Source: Paracoccus laeviglucosivorans
Lineage (GTDB): Bacteria > Pseudomonadota > Alphaproteobacteria > Rhodobacterales > Rhodobacteraceae
Assembly (NCBI RefSeq): GCF_900182695.1
Contig: NZ_FXTK01000002.1
Span: 124,001 to 188,000 of the forward strand
Reading direction: 5' to 3'
DNA: 64,000 bases
This document shows positions 10,203-19,486 of the stretch, piece by piece. The position numbers and the translations under genes are program-made. Every line of letters starts with the position of its first letter. Position 1 is the first letter of the stretch. A model generated the notes under the pieces. The model made no database searches and had not been told where the DNA came from. It saw only the letters and a program-made list of their open reading frames with translations.

Positions 10203-10240
10203 GACGCCCGGCCAGCCTATGCTTGCCGGGCGTCTTGCTT
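10203..10240 (+). terminator. Rho-independent-type terminator after the MFS gene
   Basis: A perfect ten-base stem (GACGCCCGGC at 10203-10212 and GCCGGGCGTC at 10225-10234) with a 12-base loop is followed by TTGCTT. It lies 26 bases after the transporter stop. Confidence 0.75.
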
Positions 10241-10260
10241 GAAACGGGTCACTTGGGTTA

Positions 10261-10284
10261 CTATCTAGCCAGATAGCTAGATAG
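10261..10284. promoter_or_regulatory. Inverted repeat, likely operator of the toxin-antitoxin pair
   Basis: CTATCTAG (10261-10268) and CTAGATAG (10277-10284) form a perfect inverted repeat with an eight-base spacer, ending ten bases before the antitoxin ATG. Extra AGATAG units sit between the arms. Antitoxins of the Phd/YefM type usually repress their own operon by binding palindromes in this position; that role is inferred. Confidence 0.55.
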
Positions 10285-10294
10285 CAGGTTTGCC

Positions 10295-10540
10295 ATGTGG
10301 ACACTTCAAGACGCCAAAAACCGCTTTTCCGCCGTCGTCGATGCGGCCCTTGCAGGACAGCCGCAAGAGGTGACGCGCCGCGGCAAGCCTGCGGTCGTCG
10401 TGCTTTCGGCGGCGGAATACGCCCGGATGCGCGATGCGGCCGCTGAAAACCGCGGTTCTTTCATCAGTCACCTGCTGAACTTTCCGGGCGAGCCTGACGC
10501 ACCCCGCAACACGGTCACGCCGCGCGACGTCAATTTCTGA
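10295..10540 (+). CDS. Antitoxin, Phd/YefM family
   Basis: 81 residues. The N-terminal part WTLQDAKNRFSAVVD, followed by the basic segment VTRRGKPAVVVLSAAEY, is the DNA-binding fold of Phd/YefM antitoxins; the C-terminal 25 residues would neutralise the toxin. The TGA overlaps the ATG of the PIN-domain gene (TGATG), giving the usual antitoxin-toxin coupling. An inverted repeat directly upstream is the probable autoregulatory operator. Type II systems like this often stabilise plasmids, which fits the partition genes 38 kb away. Confidence 0.88.
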   Translation: MWTLQDAKNRFSAVVDAALAGQPQEVTRRGKPAVVVLSAAEYARMRDAAAENRGSFISHLLNFPGEPDAPRNTVTPRDVNF

Positions 10541-10944
10541 TGCTGATTCTGGACACGAACGTCCTGTCCGCGCTGCGCAGGCCCGAACGCAGCCCGAATG
10601 TCGCCGCATGGCTGGCGCGTCAGGATGAGTCGCAGCTTTTCCTGTCGGTCATCACCTTGGGCGAAATCGAACGTGGCATCGCACAGCAGGAACGCACCAA
10701 CCCACCCTTTGCCCGCGATCTGCGCGACTGGATCAGCCGCACGACGACGCTATTTGCGGACAGGCTGCTGCCTTTCGGGGCTGCCGAGGCACAGATCTGG
10801 GGCCGCATTTCCGCCCAGATCGGCCATTCAGGGGCCGATTTGCTGATAGCGGCAACCGCCCTTGCACAGGACGCAACGGTCGTGACGGGAAATATCGCGG
10901 ATTTCCGGCCCTCGGGGTGCAAATTGCTGGACCCGTTTGCGTAA
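10540..10944 (+). CDS. PIN-domain toxin, VapC/FitB type
   Basis: 134 residues with the PIN nuclease pattern: LDTNVLS (first acidic residue), the TLGEIERGI Glu, and the C-terminal acidic residues around SGADLLIAATA and VTGNIADF. VapC-type toxins are Mg-dependent ribonucleases that cleave tRNA or rRNA and stop translation. The pairing of a PIN toxin with a Phd-type antitoxin is common (FitAB-like and VapBC variants). The full set of acidic residues appears present, so it is probably active. The 179-base gap that follows shows no gene. Confidence 0.88.
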   Translation: MLILDTNVLSALRRPERSPNVAAWLARQDESQLFLSVITLGEIERGIAQQERTNPPFARDLRDWISRTTTLFADRLLPFGAAEAQIWGRISAQIGHSGADLLIAATALAQDATVVTGNIADFRPSGCKLLDPFA

Positions 10945-11123
10945 GCTGGACCGGAATCGGCCCCGATGCGCCCGAATCTGTCCCGCGATGCGATGAAAAA
11001 CCGGAACTTTTTCACCCAGCCCCGCGCTAAAGCGATGAGCCTATGCTTATTTTCGGCCTGCCCCTTAATTCCGCCCGCAGACATGACTAAACATATGCTC
11101 CTAACATTTACTGGAGATGCGTC

Positions 11124-12512
11124 ATGGCGCCAGTGCTTCTGAACCTCGTCATATTCCTCGCGCTGCTTTATGGGCTGTTCCGCCTGCAAGGCAGCGACCT
11201 TTCCCTGTCCGTCCGGGTTTTCACCGGCCTGATCCTTGGGACGCTGTTCGGCGTTCTGTTGCAGCTGATCTATGGTCACGACGCCCCGGCTCTGCAAAGC
11301 ACGATCAACTGGATCAACATCGTCGGTAATGGCTATGTCCAGTTGCTGCAGATGATCGTGATGCCTTTGGTCTTTGTCGCCATTCTGAATGCGGTATCGA
11401 AACTGCATGATGCGTCATCGCTGGGCAAGATTTCCACGCTGACACTGGGCACGCTGCTGCTGACCACGGCCATCGCAGCCTTTGTCGGCGTCGTCATGTC
11501 GCTGGCATTCGGCCTGACCGCTGAGGGGCTGGCGCAGGGTGCGGCGGAAACCGCGCGTCTGTCGGCGCTGGAATCGAACTATGCCCCCAAGGTCGCGGAC
11601 CTGACCGTGCCGCAGCTGATCCTGTCTTTCATCCCGAAGAACCCGTTTGCGGACCTGACCGGGGCCAACCCGACCTCGATCATCTCGGTCGTGATCTTTG
11701 CGGCGTTTCTGGGCGTCGCGGCAATCCGGCTGGTCAAGCGTGACGCGGAAAAGGGCCGCAGCCTGCTGGCGCTGATCGACCTGCTGCAGGGCTGGATCGC
11801 GCAGCTTGTCCGCCTGATCATGACGCTGACGCCGTTTGGCGTCATGGCGCTGATGACCAAGATGGCCGCAACCTCGAACGCGGCCGACATCCTGAACCTC
11901 GGGAAATTCGTCATTGCGTCCTATATCGGTCTGGCGATCATGTTCGGCGTCCATGCAATCCTGCTGACGCTGACCGGGGTGAACCCGCTCAGCTTCTTCC
12001 GCAAGGCGCTGCCGGTGCTGAGCTTTGCGTTCTCCAGCCGCTCCAGTGCCGCGTCGATCCCGCTGAACGTCGAGGTGCAGACCCGTCGTCTGGGCATCCC
12101 GCAAACCATCGCCTCTTTCTCGGCATCCTTCGGCGCCACGATCGGGCAGAACGGTTGCGCGGGGCTTTACCCGGCGATGCTGGCCGTGATGGTTGCGCCG
12201 ACCGTGGGCATCAACCCGCTTGATCCGACATGGATCGCGACGCTGATCGCCATCGTCACGCTGTCGTCGGCTGGCGTGGCCGGTGTCGGCGGCGGGGCCA
12301 CGATGGCCGCGCTGATCGTGCTGCCCGCCATGGGCCTGCCGGTCACGCTGGTCGCGCTGCTGATCTCGATCGAGCCGCTGATCGACATGGGCCGCACCGC
12401 GCTGAACGTGTCGGGGTCGATGACGGCGGGGACCGTCACCTCGCAGATCCTGGGCCAGACCGACCGGGCTGTGCTGAACAGCACCGAAACCGCCGAGCTG
12501 CAGAACGCCTAA
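11124..12512 (+). CDS. tcyP: L-cystine transporter of the dicarboxylate/amino acid:cation symporter family
   Basis: 462 residues, starting at an ATG with GGAG ten bases upstream. The protein has the DAACS pattern: eight helices, re-entrant loops and the conserved serine-rich stretch [14 protein letters not shown] with [10 protein letters not shown] and the C-terminal [18 protein letters not shown] motif. Length and N-terminus match TcyP/YdjN proteins, which import L-cystine with a cation. A related C4-dicarboxylate or glutamate carrier is the alternative. It stands alone and ends in a strong terminator at 12522-12553. Confidence 0.82.
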   Translation: MAPVLLNLVIFLALLYGLFRLQGSDLSLSVRVFTGLILGTLFGVLLQLIYGHDAPALQSTINWINIVGNGYVQLLQMIVMPLVFVAILNAVSKLHDASSLGKISTLTLGTLLLTTAIAAFVGVVMSLAFGLTAEGLAQGAAETARLSALESNYAPKVADLTVPQLILSFIPKNPFADLTGANPTSIISVVIFAAFLGVAAIRLVKRDAEKGRSLLALIDLLQGWIAQLVRLIMTLTPFGVMALMTKMAATSNAADILNLGKFVIASYIGLAIMFGVHAILLTLTGVNPLSFFRKALPVLSFAFSSRSSAASIPLNVEVQTRRLGIPQTIASFSASFGATIGQNGCAGLYPAMLAVMVAPTVGINPLDPTWIATLIAIVTLSSAGVAGVGGGATMAALIVLPAMGLPVTLVALLISIEPLIDMGRTALNVSGSMTAGTVTSQILGQTDRAVLNSTETAELQNA

Positions 12513-12521
12513 GCGCCACCC

Positions 12522-12553
12522 GCCCCCGCCATCCGTGGCGGGGGCCATTTTTT
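12522..12553 (+). terminator. Rho-independent terminator after tcyP
   Basis: A ten-base perfect stem (GCCCCCGCCA at 12522-12531 and TGGCGGGGGC at 12536-12545) with a four-base loop is followed by CATTTTTT. Confidence 0.9.
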
Positions 12554-12617
12554 CGGCATTTCCGCAAGCGCGGCAATAGGCTAACAGGGCCGGGCAACAG
12601 CAAGGAATGCCCAGCCA

Positions 12618-13001
12618 ATGCCCGACAGCCAGCCCCCCGGCAATCCCACGATCCGCACCATCGCCATGCCCGCCGACACCAACCCGGCCGGCGACATCTT
12701 CGGTGGCTGGCTGATGAGCCAGATGGACCTTGCAGCCGGAACCGTAGCTGCGCTGACCGCGCGCGGTCGCAGCGCCACCGTCGCGGTTGAGGGGATGAAG
12801 TTCCACCGCCCCGTCAAGGTGGGTGATGAGGTGTCGCTTTACGCCGAGATCGTGCATGTCGGTCGCACCTCGATGCGGATCCACGTCGAGGCATGGCGAC
12901 GCGAACGCGACCGTGACGACAGCCAGCAGGTGACCGAAGCCACCTTCACCTTTGTCGCGCTGGATGCACAGGGTGCGGCCCGCCTGGTGCGGCCCGAATA
13001 A
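12618..13001 (+). CDS. yciA: Acyl-CoA thioesterase, YciA-type hotdog fold
   Basis: 127 residues forming a single hotdog domain. The motif PADTNPAGDIFGGWLMSQMD near residues 18-37, with the conserved Asn and Asp, and the strand KFHRPVKVGDEVSLYAEI are typical of YciA and acyl-CoA hydrolase family members. These cut acyl-CoA to free CoA and fatty acid in the cytoplasm and work as hexamers. An AAGGA site lies 11 bases before the ATG. It is probably monocistronic, since terminators or unrelated genes bound it on both sides. Confidence 0.88.
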   Translation: MPDSQPPGNPTIRTIAMPADTNPAGDIFGGWLMSQMDLAAGTVAALTARGRSATVAVEGMKFHRPVKVGDEVSLYAEIVHVGRTSMRIHVEAWRRERDRDDSQQVTEATFTFVALDAQGAARLVRPE

Positions 13002-13068
13002 CTCGCGTCACAGTTGCGGGAATCTGCGGCTCATGTCAGGCTGACGCCATCCCGACATGGAGCCCGCG

Positions 13069-14583
13069 ATGCCCAGAGACCCGAACGGAAACAACGCCGG
13101 CACGGATGCCAATGACACGCTTTGGGGTCAGGCGCTTGTGCTGGGCGATGGCAGCTATGACAATTCGTCCGACACGGACAGCGCCAACGCGCGGGACGCG
13201 CTGCGCGGCTATGCGGGCAACGACCTGATCTTTGGCGACCTGTATTACGACGGACAGGACGCGACCGAAGGCGATCAGGTCTATGGCGGCGATGGCAATG
13301 ACACGATCTTTGGCGATTGCGGCTGGGATGAGCCCGGCTGGCAGACCAGCGAAAACGGCTCCTCGGACCAGCTTTGGGGCGATGCCGGAAACGACCTGAT
13401 CTATGGTCAGGCGGGTAATGACAACCTGTATGGCGGGACGGGCAACGACACGCTGATCGGCGGGATCGGCAGCGACAACCTGCGCGGCGATGCGGGCGAC
13501 GATCTGATCTGGACCGACCTGCAAGGTCAGCCCGGCACGGTTGCCATCCGCAATGCCGCATGGGGTGGCGACGGCAATGACCGCATCTATGGCAGCCTTG
13601 GCGTGGACGAACTTTATGGCGATGCGGGCGCCGACATGCTGAACGGTCAGGGCGGCGATGATGACATCGAAGGCGGCAATGGCGCCGATGTCCTTTATGG
13701 CGGCGACGGAAACGACCGGCTTGAAGGCGGCGGCTATTACGCCACCGCCGCCGATCTGGGCGACCGCCTGTATGGAGAGGCGGGCAACGACACCCTGATG
13801 GGTGACGGCGGCAATGACAGCCTTTGGGGCGGCACCGGCAATGATCAGCTTGAGGGGAACGAGGGCGCGGACCTGTATGATGGCGGCCTTGGTGCCGACA
13901 GCTATTACTGCGGCTCGGGCAACGACATCTATGTCATCGACAATCCGGGCGACCTGCTGATCTGGGACTATCTGGACAGCGGCGTGGATCAGGTGCGTTC
14001 GTCCCTGAACTGGACGCTGGGGAACTATCAGGAAAATCTGGCGCTGACCGGCACGGCGATCCGGGGCATCGGGAATGCGGGCGCGAACAATATCCTTGGA
14101 AATGTGGGTAATAACGTTCTGGCGGGGATGGCCGGAAACGACACGCTGAACGGCGGAAACGGTGCCGATAACCTGAACGGCGGCGCGGGCAATGATCTGC
14201 TGGTCGGGGGTGACGGCGCCGATACGCTGGTCGGCGGGGCAGGTGCGGACCGGCTGTATGGCGGCAGCGGAGCGGATCGCTTTGTGTTCAACTTCGCAGC
14301 GGACACCACATTGGCGGCGCGTGACACCATATCCGATTTCAACTTTGCCCAAGGCGACCGGATCGACCTGCGCGGCGTCGATGCCAACAGCGCATTGGCG
14401 GGCGATCAGGCTTTCGGCTTTATCGGCACTGCCGCGTTCAGCGGCCATGCCGGGCAACTGCGCGCGCAAAGCGTTGCGGCGGGCACGCTGATTTCGGGCG
14501 ATGTGAACGGCGATGGCCTCGCGGATTTCGCCATCCTGCTGGATGATCCCATCACGCTTTCGGCCAACGCCTTTCTGCTGTGA
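13069..14583 (+). CDS. RTX calcium-binding protein with serralysin-type C-terminal secretion domain
   Basis: 504 residues from the ATG at 13069, which has GGAG six bases upstream; the ATG at 13057 is in frame but lacks a site. Most of the protein consists of glycine/aspartate nonapeptides (GGxGNDxLx) that form calcium-binding beta-rolls, in blocks at about residues 30-290 and 340-405. The last about 100 residues (DTISDFNFAQGDRIDLR onward, ending in hydrophobic NAFLL) resemble the C-terminal domain of serralysin-like proteins that carries the type I secretion signal. No catalytic domain is visible and no type I exporter is nearby. Probably a secreted or surface Ca-binding protein. The stop abuts the stop of the convergent mltB-like gene (TGATCA). 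Confidence 0.85.
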   Translation: MPRDPNGNNAGTDANDTLWGQALVLGDGSYDNSSDTDSANARDALRGYAGNDLIFGDLYYDGQDATEGDQVYGGDGNDTIFGDCGWDEPGWQTSENGSSDQLWGDAGNDLIYGQAGNDNLYGGTGNDTLIGGIGSDNLRGDAGDDLIWTDLQGQPGTVAIRNAAWGGDGNDRIYGSLGVDELYGDAGADMLNGQGGDDDIEGGNGADVLYGGDGNDRLEGGGYYATAADLGDRLYGEAGNDTLMGDGGNDSLWGGTGNDQLEGNEGADLYDGGLGADSYYCGSGNDIYVIDNPGDLLIWDYLDSGVDQVRSSLNWTLGNYQENLALTGTAIRGIGNAGANNILGNVGNNVLAGMAGNDTLNGGNGADNLNGGAGNDLLVGGDGADTLVGGAGADRLYGGSGADRFVFNFAADTTLAARDTISDFNFAQGDRIDLRGVDANSALAGDQAFGFIGTAAFSGHAGQLRAQSVAAGTLISGDVNGDGLADFAILLDDPITLSANAFLL

Positions 14584-15870
14584 TCAGCCGCGCCGCAATT
14601 GCTGCAACAGCACTGCGTCGGGCTGGCCGGTGACGGGCAGCCCGCGCGACTGTTGATAGGCGCGGATGGCATTTGTGGTGTTCGATCCCACATTGCCATC
14701 GACGCCTTGCGTGTCGAAACCGCGCATGGTCAGAAGCTGCTGCATTTCCTTGCGCTGCTCGATCCGCAGGCCCGGATGGTCCGAGGGCCAAGGGTTCGAA
14801 AGCCCCGGATACCCCTTAAGCCGATCTGCCAGATGCGACACTGCCAGCGCATAGCTGTCGGCGTTGTTATAGCGCAGGATCGCGTGGAAATTGCGGGTGA
14901 TCAGGAAAGCCGCGCCATTCGCGCCTCCGGGAATCAGAAGCTCGGTCGAGGTGCCCGCGGGTGGCAGCGGACGCTGGTTCGCCTGACGAATGCCAAGCGA
15001 TTGCCATTCCGATACCGTGCGCCGCTTGCCCTTGCCGCCCAGCCCGGTGTTGAAGCCCGGCGGCAGCGTCACCTCGACTGCCGCAGGCAGGCCGCGCTGC
15101 CAGCCCGATTTCGCCAGATAGTTCGCGGTCGAGGCCAGTGAATCGCTGGGATCGTTCGACCAGATGTCGCGCCGCCCGTCGCCCGTGAAATCAACCGCAT
15201 AGGCCAGATATGTCGTCGGGATGAACTGGGTATGCCCCATCGCGCCCGCCCAGCTGCCGGTCATGTGGCCCGGATCGATGTCGCCTGCCTGCAGGATTTT
15301 CAGCGCCGCGAAAAGCTGGCTGCGGAAGAAGTCGCCGCGATAGCCTTCGTAACCCAGCGTGGCCAAGGCCTCGATCAAAGGCAGGTCGCCGCGCCGTTCG
15401 CCATAGGTGGATTCCATGCCCCAGACGGCGGTGACGACTTCCTTGTCAACGCCATAGGTCGCTTCGACGCTGCTCAGGATGCCGCCATATTGTGCCAGCG
15501 CAGCGCGACCATTGGTCTGGCGCTTTTCCGACACGGCGTTTTCCAGATATTCCCAAAGGGATTTCTTGAACTCCGCCTGGTTCTGGCTACGCCGGATCGC
15601 TTCGGGGTTATAAACCACGTCACGGAATGCGAAATTCAGGGTCTGGTCGCTGATGCCCTGCGCCCGCGCCCTGCCCTTGTAGCTTTCGATCCATGCGTTC
15701 AGACCGGCCACCTTGTCGGCGGGCGGGTTCTGGTTGCGACCCCATTTGATTTCCTGCTGCGTCTGGGCCACGCCACCGCCGCGGGGCGCATAGCTGCCCA
15801 CCCCGCAGGAACCCAGCATCAAGGCCACCGCGGCCATGCCGACCGAGTTACGGAATGTAATACGCATCAC
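14584..15870 (-). CDS. Lytic murein transglycosylase, MltB family, with peptidoglycan-binding domain
   Basis: 428 residues. It has a lipoprotein signal peptide (LMLGSC, Cys22), a lytic transglycosylase domain at about residues 45-340 with the catalytic Glu in WGMESTYGE (E153) and the GAMGHTQFIPTTY motif, and a C-terminal PG_binding_1 domain (MRGFDTQGVDGNVGSNTTNAIRAYQ). It cleaves glycan strands of murein, forming 1,6-anhydro ends, at the outer membrane. The gene starts MM; the second ATG (15867) is an alternative. It converges on the RTX gene with no spacer. Hydrolases of this kind help cell-wall recycling and insertion of envelope complexes. Confidence 0.92.
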   Translation of the reverse strand: MMRITFRNSVGMAAVALMLGSCGVGSYAPRGGGVAQTQQEIKWGRNQNPPADKVAGLNAWIESYKGRARAQGISDQTLNFAFRDVVYNPEAIRRSQNQAEFKKSLWEYLENAVSEKRQTNGRAALAQYGGILSSVEATYGVDKEVVTAVWGMESTYGERRGDLPLIEALATLGYEGYRGDFFRSQLFAALKILQAGDIDPGHMTGSWAGAMGHTQFIPTTYLAYAVDFTGDGRRDIWSNDPSDSLASTANYLAKSGWQRGLPAAVEVTLPPGFNTGLGGKGKRRTVSEWQSLGIRQANQRPLPPAGTSTELLIPGGANGAAFLITRNFHAILRYNNADSYALAVSHLADRLKGYPGLSNPWPSDHPGLRIEQRKEMQQLLTMRGFDTQGVDGNVGSNTTNAIRAYQQSRGLPVTGQPDAVLLQQLRRG

Positions 15871-15930
15871 TGCCCCCTCACGTTTTGGTGCAAGCCTAGC
15901 GCGAGTGGGCTGCTGCCGTAACCCCGGAAA

Positions 15931-16743
15931 TCACGTCTTGGCGTTGTCCCGCTGCCAGATCCAATCGTGATCGGGATGGTTTTCGTAACGCCATTTGCGG
16001 ATCGGTCCGGCCATGACGTTCAGGTAATACATCTCGTATCCATAGGGCACGCCGCAGGGGTGGTGCCCCTTGGGCACCAGCACGACATCATGGTTCTGCA
16101 CGGCCATGGTTTCGTCCAGACTGCTATCGTCCGTGAATACCCGCTGGATGCCGTATCCCTGTGCCGGGTTCAGGCGGTGATAGTAGGTTTCCTCAAGATA
16201 CGTCATGCGGGGATAGTCGTCTTCGTCATGGCGGTGCGGCGGATAGCTGGACCAGTTGCCCGAGGGGGTGAATACCTCGGTCACCAGCAGGCTGTCGCAA
16301 TAGTCCTCGTTCTCCATGGCGACGTTGTTAATGTGACGGGTGTTTGCCCCCTGCCCGCGCGGGGTCAGCGTGATGCCATCCGGGCCGATCCTGCGGGGCG
16401 CGTGGCCGCCGTGGCCGGGGGCGGAACAGACGGCCAGCGTCAGGGGCGTCAGCGCCTCGGCCCGCCAATCGCTGCCATCGGGCAGATAAAGGCAATGCGG
16501 CGGGGTCTTTTCAAAGACGTCCATCCGGTCGCCCATCTCGCCCCAGTCCTGACCCGCGCCTGTGACGCGGGCCTTGCCTTCGACGATTACAAGGATCACC
16601 TCGCGGTCAGCCGTCCGACCCTCGGCGACTTCGCCGGGGTTCAGACGCCACAGGTCGAAACCGACATAGCCCCAGCCCGCATCCTTGGGTGTGATCTGGT
16701 GGACCAGCCCGTGATCCGCCTGCGGCTTGCGCAACAGCTTCAT
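15931..16743 (-). CDS. iolB: 5-deoxy-glucuronate isomerase
   Basis: 270 residues of a double-cupin fold. IolB turns 5-deoxy-D-glucuronate into 2-deoxy-5-keto-D-gluconate, the substrate of IolC. Family stretches include GWGYVGFDLWRL near the N-terminus and YPPHRHDEDDYPRMTYLEETYYHR with metal-binding His/Glu residues. The length matches known IolB proteins. The ATG overlaps the iolE stop by four bases (ATGA). It is the last gene of the inositol operon; a 60-base gap separates it from the next start, and no clear terminator is visible. Confidence 0.96.
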   Translation of the reverse strand: MKLLRKPQADHGLVHQITPKDAGWGYVGFDLWRLNPGEVAEGRTADREVILVIVEGKARVTGAGQDWGEMGDRMDVFEKTPPHCLYLPDGSDWRAEALTPLTLAVCSAPGHGGHAPRRIGPDGITLTPRGQGANTRHINNVAMENEDYCDSLLVTEVFTPSGNWSSYPPHRHDEDDYPRMTYLEETYYHRLNPAQGYGIQRVFTDDSSLDETMAVQNHDVVLVPKGHHPCGVPYGYEMYYLNVMAGPIRKWRYENHPDHDWIWQRDNAKT

Positions 16744-17651
16744 GCCTGCACCGCCGCGACCAGCCCCGCGTCCCGCGCGGCAGCCTTCAACGCCTTCAAT
16801 CCAAGGGTCTGATATTCCAGCGGATTGCGCTTCTCGGGGTCCTGCTCGGCCTCGATCACCAGCCAGCCGTCATAACCCGCGCGGGCCAGTATCTTCAGCA
16901 GCGGCAGAAAGTCGATCGCACCTTCGGGATCGCCCGGCACAGTGAATGCGCCCGCCATCACCCCCTGGATAAAGGACATACCGTCAGCCCAGACCCGTTC
17001 CGTCACCGGGCGACGGATGTTCTTGGCATGGAAATGCGCCACGCGGTCGATATGGCGGGTCAGCACCGCCTCGGGGTCGCCGCCGCCGAATGTGCAATGA
17101 CCGCTGTCGAACAGCAGATGCGTGGCAGGCCCGGTCGCGGCCATGAAGGCGTCGATCTCATCAGGTGTCTGCACCACCGTGCCCATATGGTGGTGATAGG
17201 CCAGCGTGATCCCCTGCGAGGCCATGTATTGCGCGAATTCCTCGATCCTGGCGCCGAACGCGGCCATTTCGTCCGGCGTCAGCACCGGCCGCGCGCTTAG
17301 CGGTACATCCGGGCGGCCATGGACGGTGTTCGAACATTCGCAGGTCACGCAGACCTTGCAGTCATTCGCGCGCAGCTTGGCCAGATGCGGCTGGAACGCC
17401 GCGATCTCATCCACAACAGAGCGGGTCAGCAGTTCCGTCGAATACCAGCCCGAGATGAATTTCAGGCCGTATCTGCCCAGTGTCGCCTTAAGCTCCTGCG
17501 GGTCGTCGGGCCAGCGATGGCCGTTTTCGATACCGTCAAAGCCGATGACCTCGCCCGCTTCGTGCAGGATCTGTTCGGTCGGGATATGCGCGCCGATGGA
17601 CTGGTCGTCGTCATTGGCCCAGGCGATGGGGTTGGTTCCGAATTGGATCAT
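16740..17651 (-). CDS. iolE: Myo-inosose-2 dehydratase
   Basis: 303 residues from the ATG at 17651 (MIQFGTNPIAW), with GAGGG just upstream; a TTG at 17663 is in frame but less likely. A TIM-barrel protein of the AP endonuclease-2-like fold. IolE removes water from 2-keto-myo-inositol, giving 3D-trihydroxycyclohexane-1,2-dione, the substrate of IolD. Metal-binding His/Glu/Asp positions appear in AYHHHMGT, LLFDSGHC, HIDRVAHFHAKN and WLVIEAEQDP. The gene lies eight bases after iolD and overlaps iolB. Confidence 0.95.
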   Translation of the reverse strand: MIQFGTNPIAWANDDDQSIGAHIPTEQILHEAGEVIGFDGIENGHRWPDDPQELKATLGRYGLKFISGWYSTELLTRSVVDEIAAFQPHLAKLRANDCKVCVTCECSNTVHGRPDVPLSARPVLTPDEMAAFGARIEEFAQYMASQGITLAYHHHMGTVVQTPDEIDAFMAATGPATHLLFDSGHCTFGGGDPEAVLTRHIDRVAHFHAKNIRRPVTERVWADGMSFIQGVMAGAFTVPGDPEGAIDFLPLLKILARAGYDGWLVIEAEQDPEKRNPLEYQTLGLKALKAAARDAGLVAAVQA

Positions 17652-17659
17652 GTCCGCCC

Positions 17660-19486
17660 TCAATTCACAAGTTGCTGGCGGGAAAGCCAGGTTTCATAGT
17701 CCGCGCGCGCTTGGCGCAGCTTGTCGGTATCGCCCACCTCGGGCACGGCCACGTCCCACCAGCCGCCGCCGATGCCCGCGCCGGTCAGGGCTTCGGTGTC
17801 GATGACGATGACGCTGGGGATGTCGCGGTCGCGCGCGGCGATCACGGCCGCCTCGACATCCGCGATGGTCGCGGCCTTTTCGGCATATGCGCCCATGGAC
17901 GCCGCATGGGCCACAAAGTCGATCTGCGGCTGCTGCACCAGATTAGAGGTCGCATACATATTGTTGAACTCGGCCCCACCGCAGCCCTGCTGCAGGCGGT
18001 TGATGCAGCCATAGCCGCGATTGTCCGCCAGAACGATGGTGAACGGCACTTTCAGCATCACCGCCGTTGCAAGCTCGCTATTGGCCATCATGTAGCTGCC
18101 ATCGCCGACCATGCAGATGACCTGCGCCTGCGGGCGGGCCATCGCGATACCCATTGCGCCCGCGACTTCGTACCCCATGCAGCTATAGCCGTATTCCATG
18201 TGATAGCCGCCCGGCGCCGCACGCCACAGCACCTGCAACGCGCCGGGCATCGTGCCTGCCGCGCACATGACCACGGTGTCGGGGCCCGCGACCCGCTGCA
18301 CCGCGCCGATCAGCTGCGCGTCCGATGGCAGGCCGTCATGGTTCGGGGCCGCCGTCGCCTTGTCGGCCAGCGCGAACCATTCGGCACGGGGGGCCGGGTC
18401 CGGCTCGGCAAAGCGGTGGTCCCCAAGTGCCGCGCCGATCCGTTCCAGCGCGATACGGGCATCCGCGACCAAGGGCTGCGCCCCGTGCTTTTGCGCGTCA
18501 TAGCCCGCAAGGTTGATCGAGATCAGCCTGCGATCCGGGTTGGCAAAAGCCGTCCACGATCCGGTGGTAAAGTCCTGAAACCGCGTGCCCACCCCGATGA
18601 TCAGATCGGCCAGCGCACAGGCCGCGTTTCCCGCATCGGTCCCCGTCACACCCGGAGAGCCAAGGTTAAGCGGCTCGGCCCAGTCCAGCGCCCCCTTGCC
18701 CGCCTGCGTTTCCACGACCGCAATGCGGTGGCGTGTGGCGAATTCCAGCAGCGTGGTTTCCGCCTGCGAATAGATCACGCCGCCGCCCGCCACGATCACC
18801 GGGCGCTTCGCTGCGCGGATCAGGTGCAGCGCCTGCTCCAACTCCTGCGCATCGGGTTCGGGGCGGCGGATATGCCAGACCTTGGGCGCAAAGAACGCCT
18901 GCGGATAGTCATAGGCTTCGGCCTGCACGTCCTGACAGAATGCCAGCGTCACCGGACCGCAATTCGCCGGGTCCGTCATCACCTGCATCGCACGCGGCAG
19001 CGCGGTCAGCAGATGTTCGGGCCGCGAGATGCGGTCGTAATAGCGGCTGACCGGGCGGAAGCAGTCATTGGCCGATACCGTGCCGTCGCCCATATCCTCG
19101 ATCTGTTGCAGCACCGGGTCGGGGCGGCGGTTGGCGAACACGTCGCCGGGGATCAAAAGGACCGGCAAGCGGTTCACATGGGCCAGCGCCGCCGCCGTCA
19201 CCATGTTCGTGGCCCCCGGCCCGATCGAGCTGGTGACGGCCATGGCCCGGCGCCGCTTCTTGGTCTTGGCATAGGCGATGGCGGCATGGGCCATCGTCTG
19301 TTCGTTCTGGCCGCGCAGGGTGGGCAGCGCGTCACCGATGCCGTGCAGCGCCTCGCCGATGCCCGCGACATTGCCGTGGCCGAATATCGCCCAGCAGGCT
19401 TCGATGAACCGCTCGCCCTCATCGGTCATCTGGACCGAGAGCCAGCGCATCATCGCCTGCGCCGCCGTCAGACGGATCGTGATCAT
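17660..19486 (-). CDS. iolD: 3D-(3,5/4)-trihydroxycyclohexane-1,2-dione acylhydrolase (ThDP-dependent)
   Basis: 608 residues from the ATG at 19486, with CAGGAGGAA upstream; the ATG overlaps the iolC stop. It has the three-domain layout of thiamine-diphosphate enzymes. The catalytic Glu lies in the N-terminal domain near GNVAGIGEAL, and the ThDP/Mg motif begins at VGDGSYMMANSE and ends at NRGYGCIN in the last third. IolD opens the ring of the dione to 5-deoxy-D-glucuronate. Acetolactate-synthase-like enzymes share the fold, but the iol neighbours on both sides settle the assignment. Confidence 0.96.
   Translation of the reverse strand: MITIRLTAAQAMMRWLSVQMTDEGERFIEACWAIFGHGNVAGIGEALHGIGDALPTLRGQNEQTMAHAAIAYAKTKKRRRAMAVTSSIGPGATNMVTAAALAHVNRLPVLLIPGDVFANRRPDPVLQQIEDMGDGTVSANDCFRPVSRYYDRISRPEHLLTALPRAMQVMTDPANCGPVTLAFCQDVQAEAYDYPQAFFAPKVWHIRRPEPDAQELEQALHLIRAAKRPVIVAGGGVIYSQAETTLLEFATRHRIAVVETQAGKGALDWAEPLNLGSPGVTGTDAGNAACALADLIIGVGTRFQDFTTGSWTAFANPDRRLISINLAGYDAQKHGAQPLVADARIALERIGAALGDHRFAEPDPAPRAEWFALADKATAAPNHDGLPSDAQLIGAVQRVAGPDTVVMCAAGTMPGALQVLWRAAPGGYHMEYGYSCMGYEVAGAMGIAMARPQAQVICMVGDGSYMMANSELATAVMLKVPFTIVLADNRGYGCINRLQQGCGGAEFNNMYATSNLVQQPQIDFVAHAASMGAYAEKAATIADVEAAVIAARDRDIPSVIVIDTEALTGAGIGGGWWDVAVPEVGDTDKLRQARADYETWLSRQQLVN

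Noticed and set aside
13100..14280. Dense short tandem repeats that could be taken for a CRISPR array
   Set aside because: They code for RTX nonapeptides in one frame; repeat units vary and have no uniform spacers.
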